This document shows, one piece after another, positions 7,348 through 14,196 of a stretch of DNA of 15,483 nucleotides. The stretch spans positions 1 to 15,483 of the forward strand of contig CAJCHQ010000609.1 in the NCBI GenBank assembly GCA_903970295.1. The letters are read 5' to 3'. The notes beneath the pieces were generated by a model, which saw only the letters and a program-made list of their open reading frames with translations, ran no database searches and was not told where the DNA came from. This stretch comes from Bryobacterales bacterium. GTDB lineage: Bacteria; Cyanobacteriota; Vampirovibrionia; Obscuribacterales; Obscuribacteraceae. The position numbers and the translations under genes were made by a program. Positions within the stretch are counted from its first letter, which is position 1. Each line of letters begins with the position of its first letter.

Positions 7348-7563
7348 ATGGATCTTTTGGCGGACGATTGCCACATCAACCCGGATTCGGCCACATCTGG
7401 AAAAATCCACAGCTGCGACAGTCGCTATTTCCAGTCAAGCGGGACAAGTTTCGTTGTCATACCAGAGTGGGCTCTCACCATTTTTCGTCAACACTTCGCA
7501 GACTCCATTAGACAACCTAATGGACCAGGCCACAGACCGCTCGCGGCACATTCATCAAGGTAA
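7348..7563 (+). CDS. Possible small hypothetical protein, 71 aa
   Basis: The 326-base gap 7241-7566 holds no recognisable gene; this frame is the best candidate. Its ATG is preceded by AGGA at six-base spacing, and it stops three bases before the convergent receiver gene ends. The product is soluble, with two Cys (C8, C22) and a mid-region VIPEWALTIF hydrophobic stretch, and has no known motif. A second frame (7287-7511) overlaps it and looks less protein-like. Codon choice does not decide it. The segment also has a tight GGTCC-AA-GGACC repeat at 7289-7300, which has too short a loop for a terminator. Confidence 0.25.
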   Translation: MDLLADDCHINPDSATSGKIHSCDSRYFQSSGTSFVVIPEWALTIFRQHFADSIRQPNGPGHRPLAAHSSR

Positions 7564-7566
7564 ACT

Positions 7567-8001
7567 TCACTTCACGTCTGGCGGCAACGTAGCCACCGAA
7601 AAATAGAAGTTCTTGATCGCCGCGGCCGCTTCCAAAAATTTTTCGAAATCCATTGGTTTTGTAACGTAGCAGCTCGCCGCCAGTCCGTACGATTGCTCGA
7701 CATCGACCTCATCTTGGGAGGTGGTTAGAATAACCACGGGAATCACCTTGAATTGAGGATGCTGCTTCAACGAACGCAGAACCGTTTTGCCATTCATTCT
7801 TGGCATATTGAGGTCTAAGATAATAAGGTCCGGCATTAGCCTGGACGCGTACTTCCCGGCGGCGTTCATAAAATCTAGCGCCTCAATCCCGTCCTCAACA
7901 ATGACGAGCTCCGTCTTGATGTTGCCGCCTTTGAATGCCTCCCGAGCCAATTCAGCATCGGAAACACTGTCTTCAGCCATCAAGATCTGGAAAGTTGGCA
8001 T
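7567..8001 (-). CDS. Single-domain response regulator (CheY/Rcp1-like), 144 aa
   Basis: Stand-alone receiver domain that would accept a phosphoryl group from a histidine kinase and signal by protein contact, since it has no output domain. The acidic pocket is E10-D11, the phospho-acceptor is D63 in LIILDLNMPRMNG (59-71), the switch Thr is in ILTTS (91-95), and the conserved Lys is K115 in VTKP. The layout, with a longer alpha2-beta3 region and the NMPRMNGKTVL motif, is that of Rcp1-type regulators often partnered with phytochrome-like kinases. ATG 8001 is preferred over an in-frame GTG at 8007 because AGGTGA precedes it at the right distance. It lies 197 bases downstream of the TPR gene on the same strand. 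No kinase gene adjoins it, so its partner is elsewhere. Confidence 0.93.
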   Translation of the reverse strand: MPTFQILMAEDSVSDAELAREAFKGGNIKTELVIVEDGIEALDFMNAAGKYASRLMPDLIILDLNMPRMNGKTVLRSLKQHPQFKVIPVVILTTSQDEVDVEQSYGLAASCYVTKPMDFEKFLEAAAAIKNFYFSVATLPPDVK

Positions 8002-8058
8002 TCTCACCTAACAGGTTGGGCTCACAGTACTATCAGTTCAGGTTTAATTCTGCCACAT

Positions 8059-8074
8059 CGCTGACACATCAGCG
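8059..8074. repeat. Perfect 6-bp inverted repeat upstream of receiver gene
   Basis: CGCTGA, a CACA loop and TCAGCG form a perfect stem 58 bases upstream of the receiver start. No T-run follows on either strand, so it is not an intrinsic terminator for the TPR gene. It could be an operator or a leader hairpin. Confidence 0.35.
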
Positions 8075-8198
8075 CAACGTCGGTAAAACATTTCGCAAAT
8101 AAGCTTTAGAGAACAGCTAAATGCTCTGACGCTTGAGAAAACGAATGACAGATTGCCTGAAAGAATCAGCAACTGGTTAGACGCAAACTAGTGGTTTC

Positions 8199-9707
8199 TC
8201 AATACGCGAAAGTGCTCATTGTTTCGATTGACTGGAAACTCTCAGCGGCGCGTTTATCGGCCAGTGCACGTTCTGGCTGCCCAAGCTTAGTCCAGCAAAT
8301 AGATCTGGCAAAGTAAGGCCTGGCCGAATGAGAACATGCTATCAACTTGCTCAAATCATCTACCGCTTTATTATATAGATGCAATTCCATGTAACAAGCT
8401 GCACGTCCTTTATACGCAGCAATCGGACAATTTGGCTGCAAAAGTATCGCTTTTGAGAAGTCTGCGATCGCTTGATCAAAATGGGATAGCGCTTGATATA
8501 TTTCCGCTCGAGCGGCTAAAGCGTCCGTCCTCGACGGATTGAATTCCAGCGCTCGATTAAAATCCGCTAGCGCCTCCTCGTGTCGATTCGATTCAACAAA
8601 TATCTGACCTCGCGCCACAAGAATGGGAGTCGGTCGAGAACTGGATTTTAGTTTCTGCGACAAATCTTCGATACTTTGAAGATACGAGCCATCATAAAAA
8701 TGGAGATGAATGAGGGCAGCATAACTGCTGTCTGCTTCAGGCGCCATGGAGATCACTGTTTCGATCTCCTCGCGGGCCAGTTTCTGTTGTTTCAAGGCAA
8801 GATTTCCGTATGCTCTCAGAATGCGAGGCGGGCATAATTTTGGGTTCAATTTAATCGCCTGGGTGCAATCTTCAACTGATTGCGAGTATTTTTCCAGAAT
8901 GAAATTGGCGAAAGCGCGGGCGAACAAGTTTTTACAGGTCTTGCCCTGGAGGCGAATCTTGTCATCGAAGTTTCGCAAGGCTGCTCTATAAAGCTGAATG
9001 TCATGCTGTTCAGATTTCGCGGGGGAAATGGTTAAGCGAAGACTTCGTCTTGAGAGTTTGGAAATCGACTCGAGGCTGTTGAGAGCAGCACTTTCATCGC
9101 CTACTCCTGCCTCAGCAAGCCCAAGTGGAATCAGAGCTTCAGAGCTATTGGAAAATTCTTCCAGTACTCGAGATAAATCGGGAATCGCCAGCGCATATCT
9201 GCCCGTACAACACAGGGCTCTGCCCCTGTAAGAATAAATCCAGCGACAGTGTGGCAATTTTTTCGCTGCGACATCAGCGACCTGCACAGCTTTTTCGTAT
9301 TGACCAAGCCTGTAGAGACAAGCGAGTTTCGCGTCCAGAGCAGCTAAGTGATTTGGATCGAGAACGACTGCCCTCTCCGCGTCAAAAAGCGCTTTTTTGA
9401 TTTGGTTCGAGCGCCCGAAAGCCCTGGAGCGCCAACTATACGCTTCATAATCGCTTGGTGCGAGTTGGATCGCTCTATTGAGTAACTCGATAGCCTCTTC
9501 GTATTTTTCGGAAATGAGAAGTTCGCGGGCTGAGTCCTTTAGTTTGCGATTTGCCCGGATTGCATCGCCACTATTTTTTTCGTGAACAGCATTCTTTTGA
9601 GGATTGCCAGCAACTTTGGAAGCTGCTTGTGCATCCGCGCTGCTGGCAAAGAATAAGATGCGTAAAAAAACGGAAAGAAATACGACCAGCATTTTTTGCG
9701 GTCTCAT
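8199..9707 (-). CDS. Exported TPR-repeat protein, 502 aa
   Basis: Scaffold-type protein built of tetratricopeptide repeats, probably in the periplasm or at the cell surface, where such arrays assemble protein complexes. Residues 1-26 are a signal peptide (hydrophobic core LVVFLSVFLRILFFASS, likely cut ADA|QA). After a Lys/Asn-rich linker, about ten 34-residue TPR units can be followed from about residue 57 to the end, with clear repeats such as EKYEEAIELLNRAIQLAP, GQYEKAVQVADVAAKKLP, HEEALADFNRALEFNP and HFDQAIADFSKAILLQP. Several helices carry cysteines. A less regular segment near 215-245 separates N- and C-terminal repeat blocks. ATG 9707 has no obvious Shine-Dalgarno site. The partner and process are unknown. 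It shares its strand with the downstream receiver gene. Confidence 0.9.
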   Translation of the reverse strand: MRPQKMLVVFLSVFLRILFFASSADAQAASKVAGNPQKNAVHEKNSGDAIRANRKLKDSARELLISEKYEEAIELLNRAIQLAPSDYEAYSWRSRAFGRSNQIKKALFDAERAVVLDPNHLAALDAKLACLYRLGQYEKAVQVADVAAKKLPHCRWIYSYRGRALCCTGRYALAIPDLSRVLEEFSNSSEALIPLGLAEAGVGDESAALNSLESISKLSRRSLRLTISPAKSEQHDIQLYRAALRNFDDKIRLQGKTCKNLFARAFANFILEKYSQSVEDCTQAIKLNPKLCPPRILRAYGNLALKQQKLAREEIETVISMAPEADSSYAALIHLHFYDGSYLQSIEDLSQKLKSSSRPTPILVARGQIFVESNRHEEALADFNRALEFNPSRTDALAARAEIYQALSHFDQAIADFSKAILLQPNCPIAAYKGRAACYMELHLYNKAVDDLSKLIACSHSARPYFARSICWTKLGQPERALADKRAAESFQSIETMSTFAY

Positions 9708-9907
9708 TTGGAACCATGAAATTGGCGTAAGAGCCTCCGGAACTTTGGCATTTTATGCAGCATTGTGTAACCGTGGAAGCCTACCTGATTAATGCCTTCA
9801 CTAATGGTTTGTCGGTATGGTTCTCTTTATTATGCATCTTCGTACTTGAAACAGCTCACCGGTTGGGATACTTTTTCGGTTCAGAAGTGACTCACAACGG
9901 TTTTAAT

Positions 9908-11848
9908 TTAGTAGAACAATTCTGGTTCCCCGCTCAGAGTCACGTCCCCTGATACACTTCCAGTGGCGCCGCTAAGCTTTTGATAGCTGGTATCGCCGCT
10001 TGGAGGTGCGTATTGAACCGCTTTCCCATCTGCACTCCAAGCAATCACTTCCTGCTGTCCGTCGTGAACAATGTCTGCGGTGTAGACACCGTTTTTATCG
10101 GTAAGAGATTCGATGGAAGAGCCGCTCTCCCACTGTTGAATCTGCTTGATTGCATCAGACATATGTCCAGCTTTTTGCAGATCGCTATAGAGGCTGTTGC
10201 CGAAGGCGTAAATTCCGGGCGTTACATCATCTTTCCAAGCATCGATTAATTTTTGCGAGTAATAGTCGACCCCGGCCTGGGTACTGGGCATCGCTGTGTC
10301 TTTGAAACCGTCTTCACTGACAACCAGGGGCTTATTTTCCAAACCAAACTGGCTTAATATTGGTTTCAGCTCTGCCAAATCTGTGTTAATTTGGGCCGGA
10401 TCTTGCGCGTGAGCAGCTTCCTGAATGTTGTTGTAGGTGTGAATATCAACCTGGTCAAATAGTTTATTGACTGGACCGAAACCATCATTCTTCAGATCGT
10501 TGAGGTAGTCTTTTTCGAAATTCAACGTCGTCGTATTGTTGCTCCAGAAAGATATAGGTGGCGCGGCAATCTTGGCTGTGGGATCATATTGCCTGATTAT
10601 TTGATCCATCTTGCCCGTGTACTCAGCGAGCTGTGCCGCGTTGCCGGGCCAAAAACCTTTGTCTTCAGGCTCGTTCCACAATTCGTAAGTATCTATGCCG
10701 CCTCCCGGCTTTTGCTTAGCGCTCCATTGGGCCAGCTGTTTAGTAAAGTTTTCTACTTGCTGGAGCGACGGCATAACAACTTCGCCTTTACTGTTTCGGG
10801 CTTCTCCTATTGTGTACATCACTTTTGAACCATTTTGGTGGGCTAGCTCGACTTGTTGGGCGAGGTCTTTAAAGCCGGTCTGAGTTATATTGCCGTTTTT
10901 ATCGGCAATTTGGTTCATCTTCAAGCCCGAATCCCAGAGCCTAAGGGTTCCTACTTTGATGCCGCTGGCATACAAATCTTTTTCGTCTTTAAGCCCGTTT
11001 GCATCCACAACAAGATTGTTGGCATTGCCGCTGTTGTCACTGCCTTCGCCGCCACGGCTACCACCGCCACCGCCACCAGATTTATGTGCAAGTGCTGGTT
11101 CGTATAGCGCTTTCAGATTTGTTTGCAAGCTTGCCTCATCTTTATCGAAAGTGTCTATTTGTTCTGTGCTTGGACTCTTCTCGTTTTCTAATGAAGTTAG
11201 ATCACTGCGCAGCTTTTCGACGGAAGATTCGGCACTGGCCCATTGCGACTTATAGCTTGCATCGTCAGTAGGATGTCTACCTTCAACTAAATGTAGGTCA
11301 GTGGTCAGATGCTGCAATTCAGTACCGATCTTCTTTTCATCATTGCTTGTCAGTTTTTTGGACTTGCTAATGTCTTGATTCAATGCGGCTGTATTTTCAG
11401 CCAGTCTTTTACTATTTGCGGACATCTCAGTGAAAGGATGCGAGGTGCCTGCTGGTGTTGTTGGCACCCTGTGCTCGACGATAGGCAGTTTAGCCACTAT
11501 GCTCGCGGCGGCGTGCTCGATCACCTTGCCTCCAGTTTCAACCAGACCTTTGAGGTCGCCGGTTTTTGAAACGCCGACAGATTTTCCTTCTTCCGTTGCC
11601 GGTGTTTGTCCGACTTTGGCAGGGAGCAACTGCGATAAATAGAGATCAGGGTTCACACTGCCAAAGTTTAGGTCGGGAATAGACAGTGAGCCCGACCTTG
11701 ATTCATTCTGCACATTCGACCTGGGTGTGATCACACCAGCTCCCGCTTGATTCTGGAAGGCGATATCTGAAAACTGGCTGGGATAAGACTTATCGCCATG
11801 TTTTAAGGCATCCTGGTTTCTTGTACTCAAGCTGCTTTCGAGTGTCAT
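9908..11848 (-). CDS. Clan GH-A glycosidase with long N-terminal linker, 646 aa
   Basis: Predicted retaining glycoside hydrolase with a GH39/GH5-like TIM barrel. The barrel spans roughly 278-575: VDANGLKD and the TLRLWDSG strand at 301-308, the acid/base Glu in YELWNEPED (E393), the DIHTY strand at 468-472 and the nucleophile in LVVSEDGF (E512). A small beta domain (about 580-646) follows. Residues 1-140 are Ser/Thr/Pro-rich and look disordered; 145-250 are charged and helical, probably coiled coil; a Gly-rich linker (258-270) joins the barrel. There is no signal peptide, odd for a glycosidase of this design, so it may be intracellular or use a non-Sec route. Substrate cannot be named. ATG 11848 is fixed by GGAGG six bases upstream; an ATG at 11926 is unsupported. 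It lies 140 bases downstream of the histidine kinase on the same strand. Confidence 0.85.
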   Translation of the reverse strand: MTLESSLSTRNQDALKHGDKSYPSQFSDIAFQNQAGAGVITPRSNVQNESRSGSLSIPDLNFGSVNPDLYLSQLLPAKVGQTPATEEGKSVGVSKTGDLKGLVETGGKVIEHAAASIVAKLPIVEHRVPTTPAGTSHPFTEMSANSKRLAENTAALNQDISKSKKLTSNDEKKIGTELQHLTTDLHLVEGRHPTDDASYKSQWASAESSVEKLRSDLTSLENEKSPSTEQIDTFDKDEASLQTNLKALYEPALAHKSGGGGGGSRGGEGSDNSGNANNLVVDANGLKDEKDLYASGIKVGTLRLWDSGLKMNQIADKNGNITQTGFKDLAQQVELAHQNGSKVMYTIGEARNSKGEVVMPSLQQVENFTKQLAQWSAKQKPGGGIDTYELWNEPEDKGFWPGNAAQLAEYTGKMDQIIRQYDPTAKIAAPPISFWSNNTTTLNFEKDYLNDLKNDGFGPVNKLFDQVDIHTYNNIQEAAHAQDPAQINTDLAELKPILSQFGLENKPLVVSEDGFKDTAMPSTQAGVDYYSQKLIDAWKDDVTPGIYAFGNSLYSDLQKAGHMSDAIKQIQQWESGSSIESLTDKNGVYTADIVHDGQQEVIAWSADGKAVQYAPPSGDTSYQKLSGATGSVSGDVTLSGEPELFY

Positions 11849-11854
11849 TGCAGT

Positions 11855-11859
11855 CCTCC
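11855..11859 (-). promoter_or_regulatory. Strong Shine-Dalgarno site of the glycosidase gene
   Basis: GGAGG on the minus strand, six bases before the ATG at 11846-11848. It is the best ribosome site in the window and rules out the upstream in-frame ATG at 11926, shortening the product by 26 residues. Confidence 0.8.
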
Positions 11860-11907
11860 AGGAAAAAATGCTCGTTCTAGCGATGGAACGGAGCTTATTT
11901 TGGTAAG

Positions 11908-11926
11908 TTGCTGTTGGGAACAGCAA
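11908..11926. promoter_or_regulatory. 8-bp perfect inverted repeat in glycosidase leader
   Basis: TTGCTGTT (11908-11915) and AACAGCAA (11919-11926) are perfect arms around a GGG spacer (CCC on the transcribed-sense minus strand). It lies 60 bases upstream of the glycosidase start and 63 bases past the kinase stop. On the minus strand no T-run follows, so it is not a standard terminator. Its minus-strand TTGCTG could double as a -35 with CAAAAT 18 bases on as -10, which would make it an operator overlapping a promoter. An mRNA hairpin controlling the second gene of a kinase-glycosidase transcript is the alternative. Confidence 0.5.
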
Positions 11927-11988
11927 AGAGAAGTTACTGCGAAGTTGTTAAAGACTTGAAAATTGAAAGGATCGCAGCGCCCAGGCTT

Positions 11989-13431
11989 TCATGAAGATGG
12001 TATGGCGAACCAAAACGTGCTTCCTTTGCCCTCGGCGCTGGTCACTCCGATTTTTCCATTGTGTGCTTCGATCAGAGTTTTGGCGATGGCCAGACCTAAC
12101 CCGGTCCCTGCTTTTCGCAAGGAGGAGTCGCGACTGGCCTGGTAAAAGCGGTCAAAGACCCTCTCTTGCTCCCCGAGCGCGATACCAGGACCCTGGTCGT
12201 GGACTGAAACAGTGACCATATTCGAGCGGTCCAGGACAGAAATATCGATTGCTGTTGACGGCGGTGCGAATTTGACTGCGTTGCTTAGAATATTTATTAA
12301 CACTTGCCGAAGCCGTTCGGGATCGGCTGAAATGATCAATCGATGTGCCTTGTAGCTAATAACGATCGATTTTTCGCTCGCCTGCTCGTGGATAGAGTCA
12401 ATCGATTGTTTGATAATTCCATCCAGGTCGGTTAACACTGGTTCGATTTTGAGCATGCCGGCTTCGAGCTTTTCCATATCCAGTAATTGCTCTAGCATTT
12501 TATTCACGCGCGTGATGTTGCGACTGGCAGCGGCGACTCGTTCCTCATTAACAGCCGAAATTTCATCCTCCGACTTTTGAATCAAGGCAAGCGATAATTG
12601 AACTGAGGTCAAAGGGCTGCGCAAGTCATGACTGATCATTGAGACAAAATCTTGCTTGCGCTGTTCCGCTTGCTTGAGTTCGCCGGCGACGCGATGAAAA
12701 GTTTGATCGAGCTGGGCGATTTCGTCATTGCCAGCAACCGGCACGTTGAGAGCCTGCCGATGCGCGATTCGTGCGGCGTTATCGGACAGAATCTCTAAGC
12801 GCTTGGTGATGTTGTTACTGTAAAGCCAGACGAGCCAGCAGGTGATGCCGAGATTGGCAATGATGCCGAGCCACAATAAGTTGCGGAAGCGCTCTCTGAA
12901 TATAAGCTCCGAATTGTTGTTCTGAAGCTGACCTTCCTCGAGGTCAATGCGTTTAATTTGTTCGAGAAACTGGCGATAGTTTCTCTCCATTTGGATGCGA
13001 AATGTGAGAGGGTTTTCCAGCAGAAAAGAGACCGAATCACTAGGCTCACGGAATCTATGCATGAGATTTAGTAAACGCTCTACCGTATTCTTAAGCTCTA
13101 GAACACGGGCTTGTCGGTGCTCATTCCCCTGGCTCAAATTATCGAGTCTTGATTCTGCGTTGGGAATTTCGGCGGCGAATTTGTCGAAGTCACCAAGATA
13201 GGTCTTGCTTCTCAGAGCTTTGAACGATAAAAGCGTATAAGACGCTTGCAAAATGAGATTTGAGAGAGCATTGGTTTCTGCTACAAACTCTTTTGATTTT
13301 GATTGGCGCAGAGACTCTTCCGTTGCTTGATCGTAGAAATAGTAAAGTACGCAAACAAAAATCAGCTCAAATGCGAGCGGCACTGAAATCAGAATCAATC
13401 CCTTATGAAAAAGTTTCAAATTCGTTTGCAT
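11989..13431 (-). CDS. Membrane sensor histidine kinase with HAMP, 480 aa
   Basis: Inner-membrane two-component sensor. Order: short cytoplasmic start, first membrane helix about 10-32, extracytoplasmic all-helical sensor of about 150 residues (33-183, CHASE3- or four-helix-like), second membrane helix about 184-206, HAMP 205-257, HisKA with the phosphorylated His in ISHDLRSP (H268), and an ATPase domain with N box NILSNAVKFAP (380-390), G1 DQGPGIA (412-418), F box VFDRFYQ and G2 GTGLGLAIA (442-450). All catalytic boxes are intact. ATG 13431 is chosen because AGGA precedes it at about nine bases; an in-frame codon at 13506 would overlap the regulator's start. The sensor region matches no ligand family I can name. 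It is divergent from the OmpR-type regulator, its probable partner. Confidence 0.93.
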   Translation of the reverse strand: MQTNLKLFHKGLILISVPLAFELIFVCVLYYFYDQATEESLRQSKSKEFVAETNALSNLILQASYTLLSFKALRSKTYLGDFDKFAAEIPNAESRLDNLSQGNEHRQARVLELKNTVERLLNLMHRFREPSDSVSFLLENPLTFRIQMERNYRQFLEQIKRIDLEEGQLQNNNSELIFRERFRNLLWLGIIANLGITCWLVWLYSNNITKRLEILSDNAARIAHRQALNVPVAGNDEIAQLDQTFHRVAGELKQAEQRKQDFVSMISHDLRSPLTSVQLSLALIQKSEDEISAVNEERVAAASRNITRVNKMLEQLLDMEKLEAGMLKIEPVLTDLDGIIKQSIDSIHEQASEKSIVISYKAHRLIISADPERLRQVLINILSNAVKFAPPSTAIDISVLDRSNMVTVSVHDQGPGIALGEQERVFDRFYQASRDSSLRKAGTGLGLAIAKTLIEAHNGKIGVTSAEGKGSTFWFAIPSS

Positions 13432-13498
13432 CGAACCGATTCCTGAGCGTTCTCGCGGGTTATAGTATATCGGGACAATGCCCTTGAAGACTTTTGCG
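13432..13498. promoter_or_regulatory. Divergent promoter gap, kinase / response regulator
   Basis: A 67-base gap between two divergent starts. An AT-rich core at 13461-13470 contains TATAGT on the plus strand (13461-13466) and TATACT on the minus strand (complement of 13464-13469), so back-to-back -10 boxes would overlap. Neither has a good -35, as expected of activator-dependent promoters; autoregulation by the adjacent regulator is plausible but not shown. Confidence 0.4.
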
Positions 13499-14176
13499 AT
13501 GGCCAAAATTTTGATTGTCGAGGACGATTCTGAGCTTTCGGGTTCATTGAAACAGTGGCTCGACCAGGATCACCATGCCTGTGATGTCGTGGGCACAGGC
13601 ACTGAGGCCGTCGAGATGTGCGAATATACACAATACGATTTGCTCATACTTGACGTGCAAATTCCTGGCATGTCTGGATTTGAGGTCCTGCGCAAATATC
13701 GCCAGATGAAAGGTATGGCGCCTGTGATCATGCTAACGAGCCGATCGGAGATCGGTTCAAAATTAGAGGGACTTGATTCAGGCGCGGATGACTATGTGAC
13801 AAAACCATTCGACCCGCACGAACTTTCCGCTCGCGTCCGCGCCCAGTTGCGGCGCAAAAACCAGGATCATCAGCTTACCCTGAGGGCGGGCGATCTTGAG
13901 CTGGATCCAACAAGTTTCAGTCTCAAAAAAGGTGGTCGGGTTCTTACTATCAAGCCTAAAGAATTTGCCGTACTCGAATTTTTCATGCGCCATCCAAATC
14001 AAGTTTTTAGTGCTGAAGTGCTCTTAAATCGAATCTGGCCATCTGACTCGGATATCTCTGCTGATAACTTGCGTGTGCACATCGCCAAGATTCGCGGCTA
14101 TATCGATACGCCTGGGCAGCCGTCCTTCATAGAGACCGTACACCGCGTAGGTTACAAATTTTTGACGCCATCGTAA
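13499..14176 (+). CDS. OmpR/PhoB-family response regulator, 225 aa
   Basis: DNA-binding transcription factor controlled by phosphorylation. Receiver domain 1-118: acidic pocket E8-D9-D10, phospho-acceptor D52 in LLILDVQIPGMSG, switch T80 in IMLTS, and K102 in VTKPFDP. Winged-helix output domain about 127-223: TIKPKEFAVLEFF (150-162), a recognition region DNLRVHIAKIRG (189-200) and the closing wing IETVHRVGYKF (211-221). Length is standard for the family. ATG 13499 gives the usual start MAKILIVEDD; an in-frame ATG at 13478 would add seven residues. It is probably activated by the kinase at 11989-13431. Targets are not shown, but the flanking hydrolase genes are the nearest candidates. It converges on the beta-helix/SGNH gene with a 20-base gap. 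Confidence 0.95.
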   Translation: MAKILIVEDDSELSGSLKQWLDQDHHACDVVGTGTEAVEMCEYTQYDLLILDVQIPGMSGFEVLRKYRQMKGMAPVIMLTSRSEIGSKLEGLDSGADDYVTKPFDPHELSARVRAQLRRKNQDHQLTLRAGDLELDPTSFSLKKGGRVLTIKPKEFAVLEFFMRHPNQVFSAEVLLNRIWPSDSDISADNLRVHIAKIRGYIDTPGQPSFIETVHRVGYKFLTPS

Positions 14177-14196
14177 TTTGAGCGTCGCTTAGAAAA

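Noticed and set aside
9755..9952. Plus-strand 65-codon frame with a hydrophobic middle
   Set aside because: No ribosome site, and it overlaps the 3' end of the glycosidase gene; the hydrophobic run fits chance in AT-rich intergenic DNA.
11034..11079. Poly-Gly codon run as a simple-sequence phase-variation tract
   Set aside because: The run is in triplets (GGT/GGC/GGA mix), so slippage would not shift frame, and it is not a uniform repeat.
10853..11271. Several plus-strand frames with poly-Pro or poly-Ala/Thr runs
   Set aside because: These are reverse readings of the glycosidase's poly-Gly linker region.
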